DNA of 64,000 bases from Oscillospiraceae bacterium (GTDB taxonomy: Bacteria > Bacillota > Clostridia > Oscillospirales > CAG-272): assembly GCA_015064725.1 (NCBI GenBank), contig SVRQ01000002.1:62001-126000 (forward strand), read 5' to 3'. Numbering within the stretch: position 1 is the stretch's first letter; the number at the start of each line of letters is the position of its first letter. The notes under the pieces are model-generated. The model saw only the letters and a program-made list of their open reading frames with translations. It did no database searches and was not told the DNA's origin. A program made the position numbers and the translations under genes. This document shows, one piece after another, positions 1 to 8,421 of the stretch.

Positions 1-695
1 CCAGTATTGCGGAGATAATCGGCGCGGACAGAACTATGGGCTGCGTTGTTGAGTGGGGCGCGGCATTGACTGCTCCCGGCGTTTGCACGCTTACAAGCGA
101 GGAGTCCGGTCTTTCCTTCCATATGGGCAAGATGGACGGCATTACGCAATCTCAGTTCAACGAGGTAAAAGAGCTGCTTGAGCTTATGTGTCCGGTACAC
201 GAAGAACCCAATCTTATCGGCGCGCGCTGGTCCAAGCTGCTTATAAATGCCACTTTTTCCGGACTCGGTACGGTCGTTGGCGGCGTTTTCGGCGACGTTT
301 CCGAAAACCGCGCGGCACGCAAGGTTGCGGTGCGCTGTATGAAAGAGTGTATAGACGTGGGTCACGCGGCGGGTGCGGAATTTGCACCCGTGCAGGGCAA
401 GAACATCACGGCGCTCTTTTATTACAAGGGTGCTCTCAAACGCGCCGTTGCTACGGCTCTTATTCCCATTGCTATGAAGAAGCACCGCAAGATCGAACCC
501 TCTATGCTTCAGGACCTGAAGAAAAACAAGCCCTGCGAGATAGATGCGATAAACGGTATCGTTTGCGAATGGGGCAAAAAATGCGGTGTTGCAACGCCTA
601 TCAATGACAGAATAGTCGATATAGTTAAAAAATGCGAAAACGGCACGCTCAAGCCTTGCGCGGAAAACATCAAGTTATTTGACGATCTGCTTTAA
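1..695 (+). CDS. Ketopantoate reductase-like oxidoreductase (5' end outside window)
   Basis: The frame is already open at base 3 and no start is needed, so the N-terminal NADP-binding Rossmann domain lies before the window. About 230 C-terminal residues are visible. They begin with the stretch that follows the nucleotide-binding domain in this family (GADRTMGCVVEWGA), then the helical substrate domain with the K-x3-N pair of ketopantoate reductases (WSKLLINATFSG) and the late helix ending CEIDAINGIVCEWGKKCG. In PanE enzymes these residues bind ketopantoate for NADPH reduction in pantothenate and CoA synthesis. PanE-like paralogues acting on other 2-oxo acids share the fold, so the substrate is not certain. 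No pantothenate genes are adjacent. Confidence 0.8.
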   Translation, partial: SIAEIIGADRTMGCVVEWGAALTAPGVCTLTSEESGLSFHMGKMDGITQSQFNEVKELLELMCPVHEEPNLIGARWSKLLINATFSGLGTVVGGVFGDVSENRAARKVAVRCMKECIDVGHAAGAEFAPVQGKNITALFYYKGALKRAVATALIPIAMKKHRKIEPSMLQDLKKNKPCEIDAINGIVCEWGKKCGVATPINDRIVDIVKKCENGTLKPCAENIKLFDDLL

Positions 696-735
696 AAAGT
701 GAATATACTTCCGTAAACCAACGGTTGATGAAAAT

Positions 736-767
736 ATTCCCCCCGATAATTGACAATCGGGGGGAAT
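736..767. promoter_or_regulatory. Perfect 12-bp inverted repeat, candidate operator
   Basis: attccccccgat (736-747) and atcggggggaat (756-767) are exact reverse complements separated by 8 bp. The right arm and spacer overlap the -35 hexamer at 750-755. No U-tract follows, so it does not read as a terminator. A dyad over the -35 is the usual position for a repressor operator; the regulator is not identified. Confidence 0.7.
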
Positions 768-778
768 TATGCTATACT
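750..778 (+). promoter_or_regulatory. Consensus sigma-A promoter
   Basis: TTGACA (750-755), a 17-bp spacer, then TATACT (773-778). The start of transcription is expected near 785, about 40 nt before the strong ribosome site of the 17-codon leader ORF. Confidence 0.85.
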
Positions 779-822
779 GTAAGTGCAGTAAGATGCAAAT
801 ACAGCCAAAGGAGGCGATTATT

Positions 823-876
823 ATGATCAAAACTTATATTATCGGATGTCATATTTATCGCCTGCAAACACTTTAA
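823..876 (+). CDS. 17-residue leader peptide
   Basis: ATG at 823 is preceded by a near-ideal ribosome site (aaaggaggcga, 808-817) with about 6 nt spacing. It encodes MIKTYIIGCHIYRLQTL and ends at TAA 874-876. It sits about 40 nt after a consensus promoter and directly before an intrinsic terminator (906-932). Codons 7-9 lie inside the segment 841-849 that is exactly complementary to the ascending arm of that terminator. This arrangement is typical of ribosome-mediated attenuation leaders, as seen before erm, ABC-F and tet genes. The peptide itself is not one I recognise. A free-standing small peptide gene is the alternative. Confidence 0.65.
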   Translation: MIKTYIIGCHIYRLQTL

Positions 877-932
877 GGCAGGTATTTTCACATAGCTTTT
901 TTATGCACATCCGATCTCGGGTGTGTTTTTTT
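841..932 (+). promoter_or_regulatory. Candidate transcription attenuator with competing antiterminator
   Basis: Terminator: 906-913 pairs with 918-925 (8 bp including one G-U) around a 4-nt loop, followed by seven T (926-932). Antiterminator: 841-849 (atcggatgt) is the exact reverse complement of 907-915 (acatccgat), so it would destroy the terminator stem. A third helix, 861-865 with 878-882 (cctgc/gcagg), has the leader stop codon in its loop. The pairings are seen directly; which ribosome position favours which fold is inference. Confidence 0.65.
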
Positions 933-960
933 GTTATGGGAATTTACCTTGAAAAAATGG

Positions 961-1030
961 AAAGCCTCTTCCGCCTGCGCAAGCTGACACCTTCCCCGAA
1001 AGGGAAGGCTTTGCGGCGGATCGGGTGAAG
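961..1030. repeat. Short palindromic intergenic repeat, copy 1
   Basis: It contains ccttccc (990-996) and gggaagg (1002-1008) around a short loop, preceded by gcaagctgaca. Related palindromes lie at 30950-31012, 31174-31192 and 31276-31313. All have a G/C stem of the form CCTYCC..GGRAGG, and three also carry a gcttgcgctgaca-like part. They look like a dispersed REP-like intergenic repeat. Confidence 0.5.
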
Positions 1031-1059
1031 TGTATCATTCCCATATAAATTTATTTGCG

Positions 1060-1090
1060 AAAGCACCCGAAGAGGGTGCTTTTTGTTTTT
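1060..1090 (+). terminator. Intrinsic terminator between the leader region and the ATPase gene
   Basis: aaagcaccc (1060-1068) pairs with gggtgcttt (1074-1082) around a 5-nt loop, followed by a T-rich run. It ends transcripts that escape the first attenuator, or acts as a second attenuator. A weak promoter TTGTTT-18-TAATAT (1083-1112) lies just after it and could serve the ATPase gene. Confidence 0.75.
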
Positions 1091-1210
1091 CGTGGAAACG
1101 CCCCTTTAATATAAGTCATAACGGAAAATCCGGAAGCTTGAAAGGAGAATTTTTTATGAATTATATTATAACTTTTACATCATTTTTGAAAAAAGAAAGA
1201 GGGGATGCCC

Positions 1211-3013
1211 ATGAAGAGATTAAAAAACAAATTATTGGCTATGGAAACAAGTACAACAACGTACAAGGAAATGTACGAGGGCTATATGCTCGTTTACGAC
1301 CCTGCGTATGATATGGATCCTGTGGACGAATATAACCCGACTTATTATAACGAAAGAATTGGTTTTCAGATAACGGGAACGCACAAGCTCGCGCAGGATA
1401 AGCCGACCGTGACCATAAGCATACCCTGTGATATGCTCGGTATCGATACGATGGAGGCGGATATGAAGACCGCAGCGGCGGACTTTTGCCTTCGTGCCTT
1501 CGGAAAATACATCGAGGAGCTTAACGAGGAGCTTTACAACAGAAGCCGCCCCGATAACGAAAACGGAAAATATTATTTGTGCCGCCCGGGCGGCGAGGTG
1601 CTGAAGCGAAACACGGCGTACTTCGCTCTTTGTCCGCAGAAGGATTACAGATATTGGCACGGCTCTGATGTTGTGCTTTTGAAAGACGGAGTTTCCCGTC
1701 CTCCGCTTATGTGCCTTTGCATAAGGATGCAGGTCCAGCTTCCCAAAAAGAAGCTTCGCAAAACGGTGCAGATGCTCTGCCGCGACCTGCCGGATGCGGT
1801 CGATCGCTTTATAATGAATTTTGACGGCGGTGCGCTTGAAAAGAGCCTCTCTCTTGCAAGAAAGCAGAGCGATATTCGCAAAAGCCTTAAAGAAAGCGAA
1901 TATTGCGCTTTCGTTGCCAACGGCAGCATATTGCCGCGTGCCAAGGGAACCGACCTTCCTATGCTTGATGCCGTCCCGTTCAAGTCCACGCCCGACGATG
2001 AGATAGAGATATGCGGTGTGCGCGGTATGGGTATCAAAAAAGGCGTTACCGTTATAACGGGCGGCGGCTATTCGGGGAAATCCACGCTGCTGGATGCCAT
2101 TTCCGCGGGAATATACGATCACGTTTTCGGGGACGGCCGCGAGCTTTGCATCACGGACGAAAGCGCCATTACCATCTCCGCAGAGGACGGGCGAAGCGTA
2201 AAGCACGTAAATATTTCGCCTTTTATAAAGTGGCTTCCCAGCGGGGACACGGCGGATTTTTCCACCGACCACGCATCGGGCTCCACCTCGCAAGCGGCGA
2301 ACATTATGGAAGCCATTGACGTAGGAGCGAAGCTCCTTCTTATAGACGAAGACAGGAGTGCGACGAACTTTATGATCCGCGACGGTATGATGAAGGAGCT
2401 TATCGAAAAAGAGCCCATAACGCCGTTTACGGACAGAGTGAATGAGATTTACCTTGCTCGCGGCGTTTCCACCATTCTTGTTATCGGCGGAAGCGGCGAA
2501 TACCTTTCCGTTGCGGACAGGGTCTATATGATGGAGGATTACCTTATACACGACGTTACGGCAAGAGCAAAGGATATATGTGCCTTGCGCGGCTCTGCAC
2601 CGCAGTTCCCGGATGGTGCGGATTGGACGCAGGGCAGAACGCTCTACGCCGAAGGATTTTCCTCCTATCCCGAGGGAAGCGGCACGGAAAAGCTGGAGGT
2701 TTCCGATATGGGCTTTATACTTATCGGGGACGAGAGGATAGACGTGCGCGGACTGCACGACGTCATCTCTGCGCGCCAGCTCGACACTCTCGGCTTTATG
2801 CTCCGTTATCTTGAGCTTTCAAACAAGGATAACGTGGTTGACATTCGCAAAAAGATAGATGATATGTACGAAAAAACGGAGAAGGAGGGAATAGATATTC
2901 TCTATTCCGCGTTCTTCACCACTTGCGAAAGGTTTCTTGATCTTCCGCGCAAGCAGGAGCTTTTCGCGCTTATCAACCGTATGAGAAAGATAAAATTTTT
3001 GAAGGAGGCGTGA
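1211..3013 (+). CDS. Predicted ATPase of the ABC class (COG3044 type)
   Basis: About 600 residues. The N-terminal half is family-specific. A P-loop (GGGYSGKST) lies near residue 284, an SGSTSQ stretch sits at the place of an ABC signature, and a Walker B (LLLIDEDRSAT) follows. This matches the COG3044/ABC_ATPase family of soluble P-loop proteins with unknown substrate; distant relatives bind RNA. The ATG at 1211 is chosen because agagggg (1198-1204) sits 6 nt upstream; the in-frame ATG at 1205 abuts that site. It is followed 7 bp later by an XRE regulator and then two ABC exporters, so it probably heads an operon. A small overlapping frame (1156-1311) with its own ribosome site precedes it. 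Confidence 0.85.
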   Translation: MKRLKNKLLAMETSTTTYKEMYEGYMLVYDPAYDMDPVDEYNPTYYNERIGFQITGTHKLAQDKPTVTISIPCDMLGIDTMEADMKTAAADFCLRAFGKYIEELNEELYNRSRPDNENGKYYLCRPGGEVLKRNTAYFALCPQKDYRYWHGSDVVLLKDGVSRPPLMCLCIRMQVQLPKKKLRKTVQMLCRDLPDAVDRFIMNFDGGALEKSLSLARKQSDIRKSLKESEYCAFVANGSILPRAKGTDLPMLDAVPFKSTPDDEIEICGVRGMGIKKGVTVITGGGYSGKSTLLDAISAGIYDHVFGDGRELCITDESAITISAEDGRSVKHVNISPFIKWLPSGDTADFSTDHASGSTSQAANIMEAIDVGAKLLLIDEDRSATNFMIRDGMMKELIEKEPITPFTDRVNEIYLARGVSTILVIGGSGEYLSVADRVYMMEDYLIHDVTARAKDICALRGSAPQFPDGADWTQGRTLYAEGFSSYPEGSGTEKLEVSDMGFILIGDERIDVRGLHDVISARQLDTLGFMLRYLELSNKDNVVDIRKKIDDMYEKTEKEGIDILYSAFFTTCERFLDLPRKQELFALINRMRKIKFLKEA

Positions 3014-3020
3014 TGCAGAT

Positions 3021-3233
3021 ATGATGAAAATTACCATTGCAGAAAAAATAAAGTCTTACAGAAGCAAAAACGCCCTTTCGCTTAATGATTTCGGAAGGCT
3101 CATCGGCGTTTCTGCACAAGCCGTTTGCAAATGGGAGCAGGAAAAATGCTATCCCGATATAATCTTCCTGCCCCGTCTTGCAAAAATATTGGAATGCCGC
3201 GTGGACGATTTCTTTGAAGGAAGCGCGGAGTGA
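3021..3233 (+). CDS. XRE-family helix-turn-helix regulator
   Basis: A 70-residue protein that is almost entirely one Cro/CI-type HTH: an IAEKIKSYRSK helix, the LNDFGRLIGVSAQAVCKWEQ recognition unit, and a C-terminal DDFFEG typical of single-domain XRE proteins. The ribosome site gaaggaggc (3003-3011) overlaps the end of the ATPase gene. Start at 3021 is preferred, with 3024 possible. It lies between the ATPase and the exporter pair on the same strand and is presumably a local regulator. The upstream 12-bp palindrome is a candidate target, though XRE operators are usually AT-rich, so this is only a guess. Confidence 0.85.
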   Translation: MMKITIAEKIKSYRSKNALSLNDFGRLIGVSAQAVCKWEQEKCYPDIIFLPRLAKILECRVDDFFEGSAE

Positions 3234-3248
3234 TTGGGGGTGAGGCCT

Positions 3249-5051
3249 ATGAATAATATAAAACTTACGGCAAGATCCGTGGCATATTCTTGGGATCTTA
3301 TATTCAGTTCAAGCAGGTTTTTGATATTTATTGATTTTGCATTAAAGACGGTCAGGACCTCGTTTCCGCTTTTGACGGCTTTTTTGCTCAAATATATTTT
3401 GGATGCTTTGACTCACGAAGCACCTGACATTGAAAAAATATTGCTTTTTGTGCTTCTTTACGGCCTTGCCGTGGTATTGAACCGCGGCGTTGTGTCCGCG
3501 CAAAGCCTTACAAGAAGCACTATCACAAAAAAAGCACAGCACCTTTACGAATGCCGCCTTGCAGAAAAGCTTTCCGCGCTCCCTATGGGGATGCTCGATT
3601 CTTCAAAATGCAAGGATAACGTCGCGGAGGTGCGCTATACGAAAAACGTGGCAGTACAGCTTATCTTCCGCGTTACGGATACGTTATCATGCGTCTATTC
3701 GTTTGCTGTTGCTTTTGTGACGCTTGCCTCATTTTCGCTCGGATTTTCGATCATACTTTTGGTTCTTACCGTTCCGAACTGTATCTTTAACGAGTATTAC
3801 TGCCGAAAAACGGATGATTTCAGGCGAGAGCACGCGCCCAATCTTCGGAAATCATTCTACTACCGCTGGATGCTGACGGATGCCTGGCCCGCAAAGGACG
3901 TGAGGATGTATGACCTTACAGACCCTATAAAGGGAAGGTACGAGGAAGAAAAGGAACGTTATATAAAAGAAAACAAAAAGCTCGGCAAAAGGGTGTTGCG
4001 CGGAAAGCTTTTTATAGAGCTGTTCCGAAGATCGGGAGAGATGATATTTATCGCTTACGTTATCTTTAAAGCGGTAAACGGGACCATCGGCATCGGTGAC
4101 GTTGCGCTCTACATCGGCTTCGCCGGAACGATAACGGACCGCTTCCAGGAGATAACGTGGTTTATCGCGGATGCTTTTTGCTGTGTTGCGGAGTGTATGG
4201 GCAAAATGTTTGCGTTTTTTGAAGAAAAGACGGAAAATATAAACGGTGTGCGCGCGCTTTCTCGTTTTGAATCTCTCGCTTTTGAAAACGTGTATTTTAA
4301 ATATCCGCATACGGAAAAATATATACTTTCGGGCGCTTCCTTTGCGCTTGAGAGGGGTGATAAGCTTTCCATCGTCGGCATAAACGGCTCCGGCAAATCT
4401 ACCATCATAAAGCTGATGCTGGGGCTCTACACGCCCGATTCGGGAAGGATACTTATAAACGGCTATCCTATGGAGGATTACGATATAAGAGAAGTGCGAA
4501 AGCTCTTTTCCGCGCTTTTCCAAAGCTTTGTGCAGTATCCGCTTACGCTCCGAGAGAACGTTTCGCTTTCCGCCCTTGAAAGAATGGAAAATGACGAAGA
4601 GATCGAAGCCGTGCTTTTGCAAAGCGGTATCTACGGGGATCTTCAGCCGAAGCTTGAAAAAGGTCTTGATTCCTTTATGAGCCGAAATTTCGACGATAAG
4701 GGAACGGCGCTTTCCAAGGGGCAGTGGCAGAAGATAGCGCTTTCGCGCGCATATTTCAAAAACGCACAGATAGTTATTTTCGACGAGCCTTCCGCCGCGC
4801 TCGACGCGCAGGCGGAGGATAGAATTTTTAAAAATTTCGAGTCCATATCGGACGGCAAAACGGGCATAATGATCTCCCACAGAATATCGGGCTCGCGTAT
4901 GTCAAACAAGATAATCGTTCTGGAAAACGGCAGAATAACGGAGCAGGGCACGCACGAAGAGCTTACCTCGCTCGGCGGTATGTACGCAAGGCTCTATAAC
5001 CTCCAGAAAGAGAAATATACGGCAAAGGAGGCTGATCGATATGAACAATAA
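3249..5051 (+). CDS. ABC exporter half-transporter (membrane plus ATPase domains), subunit 1
   Basis: About 600 residues: an N-terminal six-helix exporter membrane domain (residues 1-320) fused to a nucleotide-binding domain. Walker A GINGSGKST lies near 376, the signature is LSKGQ rather than LSGGQ, Walker B is IVIFDEPSAALD with the catalytic Glu, and the H-loop is ISHR. ATG 3249 is preferred over the TTG at 3234 because gggggtgagg precedes it. The stop overlaps the next gene by 11 bp, which indicates coupled translation of a heterodimer. Substrate is unknown: peptide, lipid or drug are all possible. Confidence 0.9.
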   Translation: MNNIKLTARSVAYSWDLIFSSSRFLIFIDFALKTVRTSFPLLTAFLLKYILDALTHEAPDIEKILLFVLLYGLAVVLNRGVVSAQSLTRSTITKKAQHLYECRLAEKLSALPMGMLDSSKCKDNVAEVRYTKNVAVQLIFRVTDTLSCVYSFAVAFVTLASFSLGFSIILLVLTVPNCIFNEYYCRKTDDFRREHAPNLRKSFYYRWMLTDAWPAKDVRMYDLTDPIKGRYEEEKERYIKENKKLGKRVLRGKLFIELFRRSGEMIFIAYVIFKAVNGTIGIGDVALYIGFAGTITDRFQEITWFIADAFCCVAECMGKMFAFFEEKTENINGVRALSRFESLAFENVYFKYPHTEKYILSGASFALERGDKLSIVGINGSGKSTIIKLMLGLYTPDSGRILINGYPMEDYDIREVRKLFSALFQSFVQYPLTLRENVSLSALERMENDEEIEAVLLQSGIYGDLQPKLEKGLDSFMSRNFDDKGTALSKGQWQKIALSRAYFKNAQIVIFDEPSAALDAQAEDRIFKNFESISDGKTGIMISHRISGSRMSNKIIVLENGRITEQGTHEELTSLGGMYARLYNLQKEKYTAKEADRYEQ

Positions 5052-6825
5052 AAGAGAAAATTTCTCCGGGATCATAAAAAACGTATGGTTCGGAATAAAA
5101 ATAAGCTTTCTTGCTTCAAAATTTTATTTTTCGATGAAGCTTATCATCCTTCTTTCCACAACGGCAATGCCTCTTTTAAATATCTGGCTCTGGAAAGAGG
5201 TACTCAACGGTATAACAAGCTTTGGGCAAAATGCGGAGCATATCGTCCTTTGCCTTTGCATTTACATTTTGCTCCTGCTTTCCTCGCATCTGCTTTTCAG
5301 GTTTGACAGCTACGTTGACGACCGCTATACGGATGAGCTGATATTTTATATGGAAAAAATGATGATGGAAAAAACGGCGAAAATGGACCTTTCCTTTTTC
5401 GATTCCGCAAAGATGGGCGATAAGGTGAAGCACACACGCGGCAGCTTTGTTGTTGTGATGAATATGTCGTGGGTCGTGTTCGATATAATTTCCGCCGTTA
5501 TCAACGTCGCCGCAACGCTTGCCATCGTTTGCGCTTATAAATGGTGGCTGGGACTTGTAACGCTCTTGCTTCTTGTTCCGTATATGCTCTATAACAAAAA
5601 GCATACGGAGAAAAGGCTTCGTATGGAGAAGGAGCAGGTGCGCGATAACCGCAAAATGGAGTATTACCGCGACGTGTTTTTTAACAATGACGTTCAGTTT
5701 GAGGTAAAGCTTCACAACACGGGAGATTATTTTATTGCGAAATATAAAGATCTTTGGAAAAAGCTCTACCGTATCAATAAAGCGGAGGATATAAAGCATT
5801 CCGTCCTCAACACGCTTATCACGATAGTGAACGTATCGAGCGAATTTTTGGTGCTTACTATGTCCGCGTTCGACGTATTCGGCGGTATTATCGGCATAGG
5901 AGATCTGCAATACAACCTTAGTATGGTGACGCGCCTGCGCGAGCAAGCGGGGCTTTTAACGCAGAAGATAAACCATTTTCTGAATGATAACGCAAAGCTT
6001 TTGGAGCTGCAGGAGTTTATGGATATGGAGCCGAAGACCGAAAAAAGCGGCACGCTTAAACCTTCAAACAACCCTAAGATAGAGTTTTGCAACGTATCCT
6101 TCCGCTATCCCAACTCGGAAGAATACGTGCTGAAAAATTGCTCCTTTGCCATAGAACCGCACGAAAAGATAGGGCTTATAGGGCTTAACGGCGCAGGAAA
6201 AAGCACTATCATAAAGCTGATGTTCCGTTTTTACGATCCCGAGGAGGGGTGCATAAAGCTTGACGGGGTGGATATCCGGGAGTATGACGTTTACGCCGTA
6301 AGAAAAATATTCGGGGTGCTTTTCCAAGACTACGTTACTTACTGTTTGCCGCTGCGCGAGATCATTGCGCTTTCCGATTTTGGCGAGCGATTTAACGAAG
6401 AAAAACTGAAAAAGGCTTGCGACATAAGCGGCGCAAGCGACGTTATAAAGGATTGGGAGGACGGGTTTGACAGCGTGCTGGGCAGAAATTACGCCGACAA
6501 CGGCAAGGACCTTTCGGGCGGTCAATGGCAGCTCGTTGGGCTTGCGCGCGCTTACTTCAAGGATAGCGAATATATGATACTTGACGAGCCCTCCGCCGCG
6601 CTCGACCCGATCTCGGAGGACAGGATATTTGAAAAGCTCTATCGCCTGAGCGAGGGCAAAAGTTCCGTTACGATATCGCACAGGCTCTCCAACACGACCC
6701 TTGCCGATAAGATCCTCGTTATCGGCGACGGGCATATCGTGGAACAGGGCTCTCACTTTGAGCTTTTGAAGCAGAACGGAAAGTATGCGGAGCTCTTTAG
6801 GCTGCAGGCAAGCAAATATGTATAA
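5041..6825 (+). CDS. ABC exporter half-transporter, subunit 2
   Basis: 594 residues with the same plan as its neighbour: membrane domain to about residue 330, Walker A GLNGAGKST near 380, canonical signature LSGGQWQ, Walker B YMILDEPSAALD and H-loop SHR. The two subunits differ in their signature motifs (LSKGQ and LSGGQ), as in heterodimeric exporters whose two ATP sites are not equivalent. The ribosome site aaggaggc lies inside the end of the upstream gene. A strong terminator at 6832-6866 closes the transcription unit. Confidence 0.9.
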   Translation: MNNKRENFSGIIKNVWFGIKISFLASKFYFSMKLIILLSTTAMPLLNIWLWKEVLNGITSFGQNAEHIVLCLCIYILLLLSSHLLFRFDSYVDDRYTDELIFYMEKMMMEKTAKMDLSFFDSAKMGDKVKHTRGSFVVVMNMSWVVFDIISAVINVAATLAIVCAYKWWLGLVTLLLLVPYMLYNKKHTEKRLRMEKEQVRDNRKMEYYRDVFFNNDVQFEVKLHNTGDYFIAKYKDLWKKLYRINKAEDIKHSVLNTLITIVNVSSEFLVLTMSAFDVFGGIIGIGDLQYNLSMVTRLREQAGLLTQKINHFLNDNAKLLELQEFMDMEPKTEKSGTLKPSNNPKIEFCNVSFRYPNSEEYVLKNCSFAIEPHEKIGLIGLNGAGKSTIIKLMFRFYDPEEGCIKLDGVDIREYDVYAVRKIFGVLFQDYVTYCLPLREIIALSDFGERFNEEKLKKACDISGASDVIKDWEDGFDSVLGRNYADNGKDLSGGQWQLVGLARAYFKDSEYMILDEPSAALDPISEDRIFEKLYRLSEGKSSVTISHRLSNTTLADKILVIGDGHIVEQGSHFELLKQNGKYAELFRLQASKYV

Positions 6826-6831
6826 TAAAGC

Positions 6832-6866
6832 AAAAAGAACACCTCCGTGGTGTTCTTTTTGCTTTT
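6832..6866 (+). terminator. Terminator after the exporter pair
   Basis: aaaaagaacacc (6832-6843) pairs with ggtgttcttttt (6849-6860) around tccgt, ending in a T-rich tail. Confidence 0.9.
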
Positions 6867-6871
6867 AAATA

Positions 6872-6900
6872 TTGAATAACACGCTGTTTTGCGATATAAT
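6872..6900 (+). promoter_or_regulatory. Sigma-A promoter
   Basis: TTGAAT (6872-6877), 17-bp spacer, TATAAT (6895-6900), 35 bp before the gene at 6936. It separates the following genes from the exporter operon. Confidence 0.75.
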
Positions 6901-6935
6901 TAAAGTATATAAACGATATTAAGAAGGGAAAGCAT

Positions 6936-7511
6936 ATGACAGAGCTTGAAAAGATAGAATATGCAAGGTCTTTTATAGATAAGCTTGCAAACGGCATAAA
7001 TCCGCTGGACGGCTCTCCTGTTCCCGAGGGGGATATTGTAAACAACGTGCGCTTGTCGCGCTGTTTCTTCTACGTTTCGGATATACTTCGCAGAGTCATT
7101 GAAAATGGCGGAACGGAGGATAGAAAGAGGGAGATCAGACCCAAAACGCGCAGGGCTTCTTTTGCGCTTCCGCCGGAGGCGCGCGGAAGATTTCAAATAT
7201 CGCAGACACCCATTTCCGTAAGCGAAATAGCAAATCACATCAATTCCTTTATCAATGCCGAGGAGATGAGAAGGCTTTCTGCCGCCACGATAAGCAATTG
7301 GCTTCTCGGCGCCGGGCTTTTGGAGGTCGTGAGCATACCGAACGGAAGCCGCAGAAAGGTTCCGACGCACGAGGGCGGCTTGCTTGGCATCATCACGGAG
7401 GAAAGAAACGGTCAGTACGGAACTTACCTTGCCGTGCTTTTCAAGCCGCAGGCACAGCAGTTTATCTATGACAATATAGATGCAATAATCGGATCTAAAA
7501 ATAATAAATAA
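6936..7511 (+). CDS. Conserved protein of unknown function with a likely winged-helix C-terminus
   Basis: 191 residues, soluble, no signal peptide or membrane segment. The N-terminal 60 residues contain the well-ordered block NPLDGSPVPEGDIVNNVRLS, which I regard as a conserved family core but cannot name. Residues 95-190 (SVSEIANHIN.., ATISNWLLGAGLLEV, then short beta strands with KVPT) look like a winged-helix fold. The ribosome site aagaaggga precedes ATG 6936. No function is claimed; DNA binding is an inference from the predicted fold. It is followed 25 bp later by a membrane enzyme gene. Confidence 0.7.
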   Translation: MTELEKIEYARSFIDKLANGINPLDGSPVPEGDIVNNVRLSRCFFYVSDILRRVIENGGTEDRKREIRPKTRRASFALPPEARGRFQISQTPISVSEIANHINSFINAEEMRRLSAATISNWLLGAGLLEVVSIPNGSRRKVPTHEGGLLGIITEERNGQYGTYLAVLFKPQAQQFIYDNIDAIIGSKNNK

Positions 7512-7536
7512 AATATAGATAAGGGGCAAAAATATA

Positions 7537-8391
7537 ATGAACAAGCTTAAACAAAGCCGCGCGGCAAGCTTTGCCGTTGTTGCGATCGTATATGTTATCG
7601 CGGCGGCTGTGGGCATAATTACTTACCGTGCGCTCGATCTTGCGTGGTGGGCATCTCTTCTTATTGCCGATATCGCCGCAACAGCCGCAACGTTTATTTT
7701 CAGCGTTATCTTCGGCAACGCTTCCGTTTACGACCCGTATTGGAGCGTTCAGCCGCCGTTTATACTCGCCGCGTTTGCGCTCGGAAAGCCGCTTACGCCT
7801 TTTGGTGTGCTTCTCCTTATCGCAGTATCATTTTGGGCGGTACGCTTAACGGCGAATTGGGCATATACCTTCGGCGGACTTTACCATCAGGATTGGCGTT
7901 ATACTATGCTTAAAGAAAAAACGGGCGTATTTTACCCCTTTATCAATTTTGCCGGCATACATATGGTTCCGACGCTCGTTGTGTATGGCTGCATACTTCC
8001 TGCCGTGTATGCCGTGGTACATTCTGTTGAGGCAAATATTTGGAGCGTGTTGCTTGTACTCCTTTCCGTTTGTGCGGCGGCTATGCAGGGAATTGCCGAT
8101 ATAGAAATGAACAGGTTCCGTAAAAATAAAAGCGGCGCTTTTATACGCGATGGGCTTTGGAAATATTCGCGCCATCCAAACTACCTTGGAGAAATACTTA
8201 TGTGGTGGGGCGTGGGACTTTCCGTTGTATGCGCATCCCCCGATGCTTGGTATCTTGCCTTCGGCGCGCTTGCAAACACCGTGCTTTTCCTTGCCGTCAG
8301 CATACCTATGGCGGATGGCAGACAATCCCGAAAGGAAGGCTTTGCGGAGTATAAGAAGCAGACGAGAATGCTTCTCCCGATAAAAAAATAA
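7537..8391 (+). CDS. DUF1295 / steroid 5-alpha-reductase-like membrane protein
   Basis: 284 residues with about six membrane segments. The C-terminal core FIRDGLWKYSRHPNYLGEILMWWGVG is the hallmark of DUF1295 and related isoprenylcysteine methyltransferase/steroid reductase-like proteins, where the RHPNY-x-GE motif lies in the cofactor site. The bacterial reaction is unknown; an NADPH-dependent lipid reductase or a methyltransferase are both plausible. The ribosome site gataagggg lies 12-20 bp before ATG 7537. Same direction as the genes on either side. Confidence 0.85.
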   Translation: MNKLKQSRAASFAVVAIVYVIAAAVGIITYRALDLAWWASLLIADIAATAATFIFSVIFGNASVYDPYWSVQPPFILAAFALGKPLTPFGVLLLIAVSFWAVRLTANWAYTFGGLYHQDWRYTMLKEKTGVFYPFINFAGIHMVPTLVVYGCILPAVYAVVHSVEANIWSVLLVLLSVCAAAMQGIADIEMNRFRKNKSGAFIRDGLWKYSRHPNYLGEILMWWGVGLSVVCASPDAWYLAFGALANTVLFLAVSIPMADGRQSRKEGFAEYKKQTRMLLPIKK

Positions 8392-8421
8392 CTGTGTAAA
8401 ATAACCGTAAGGGGAAAATAT

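Noticed and set aside
736..767. Terminator of the ketopantoate reductase-like gene
   Set aside because: The stem is perfect but lacks a U-tract, and it overlaps the -35 of a consensus promoter; operator is the better reading.
846..1028. 60-codon frame after the leader peptide
   Set aside because: It crosses the attenuator terminator and a palindromic repeat and has no ribosome site.
1232..2758. Long open frame (508 codons) antisense to the ATPase gene
   Set aside because: It has no ribosome site, no family features and odd composition; it arises from the codon bias of the sense gene. The same applies to long antisense frames at 28922-30514, 34159-36123, 36229-38481 and 56062-57405.
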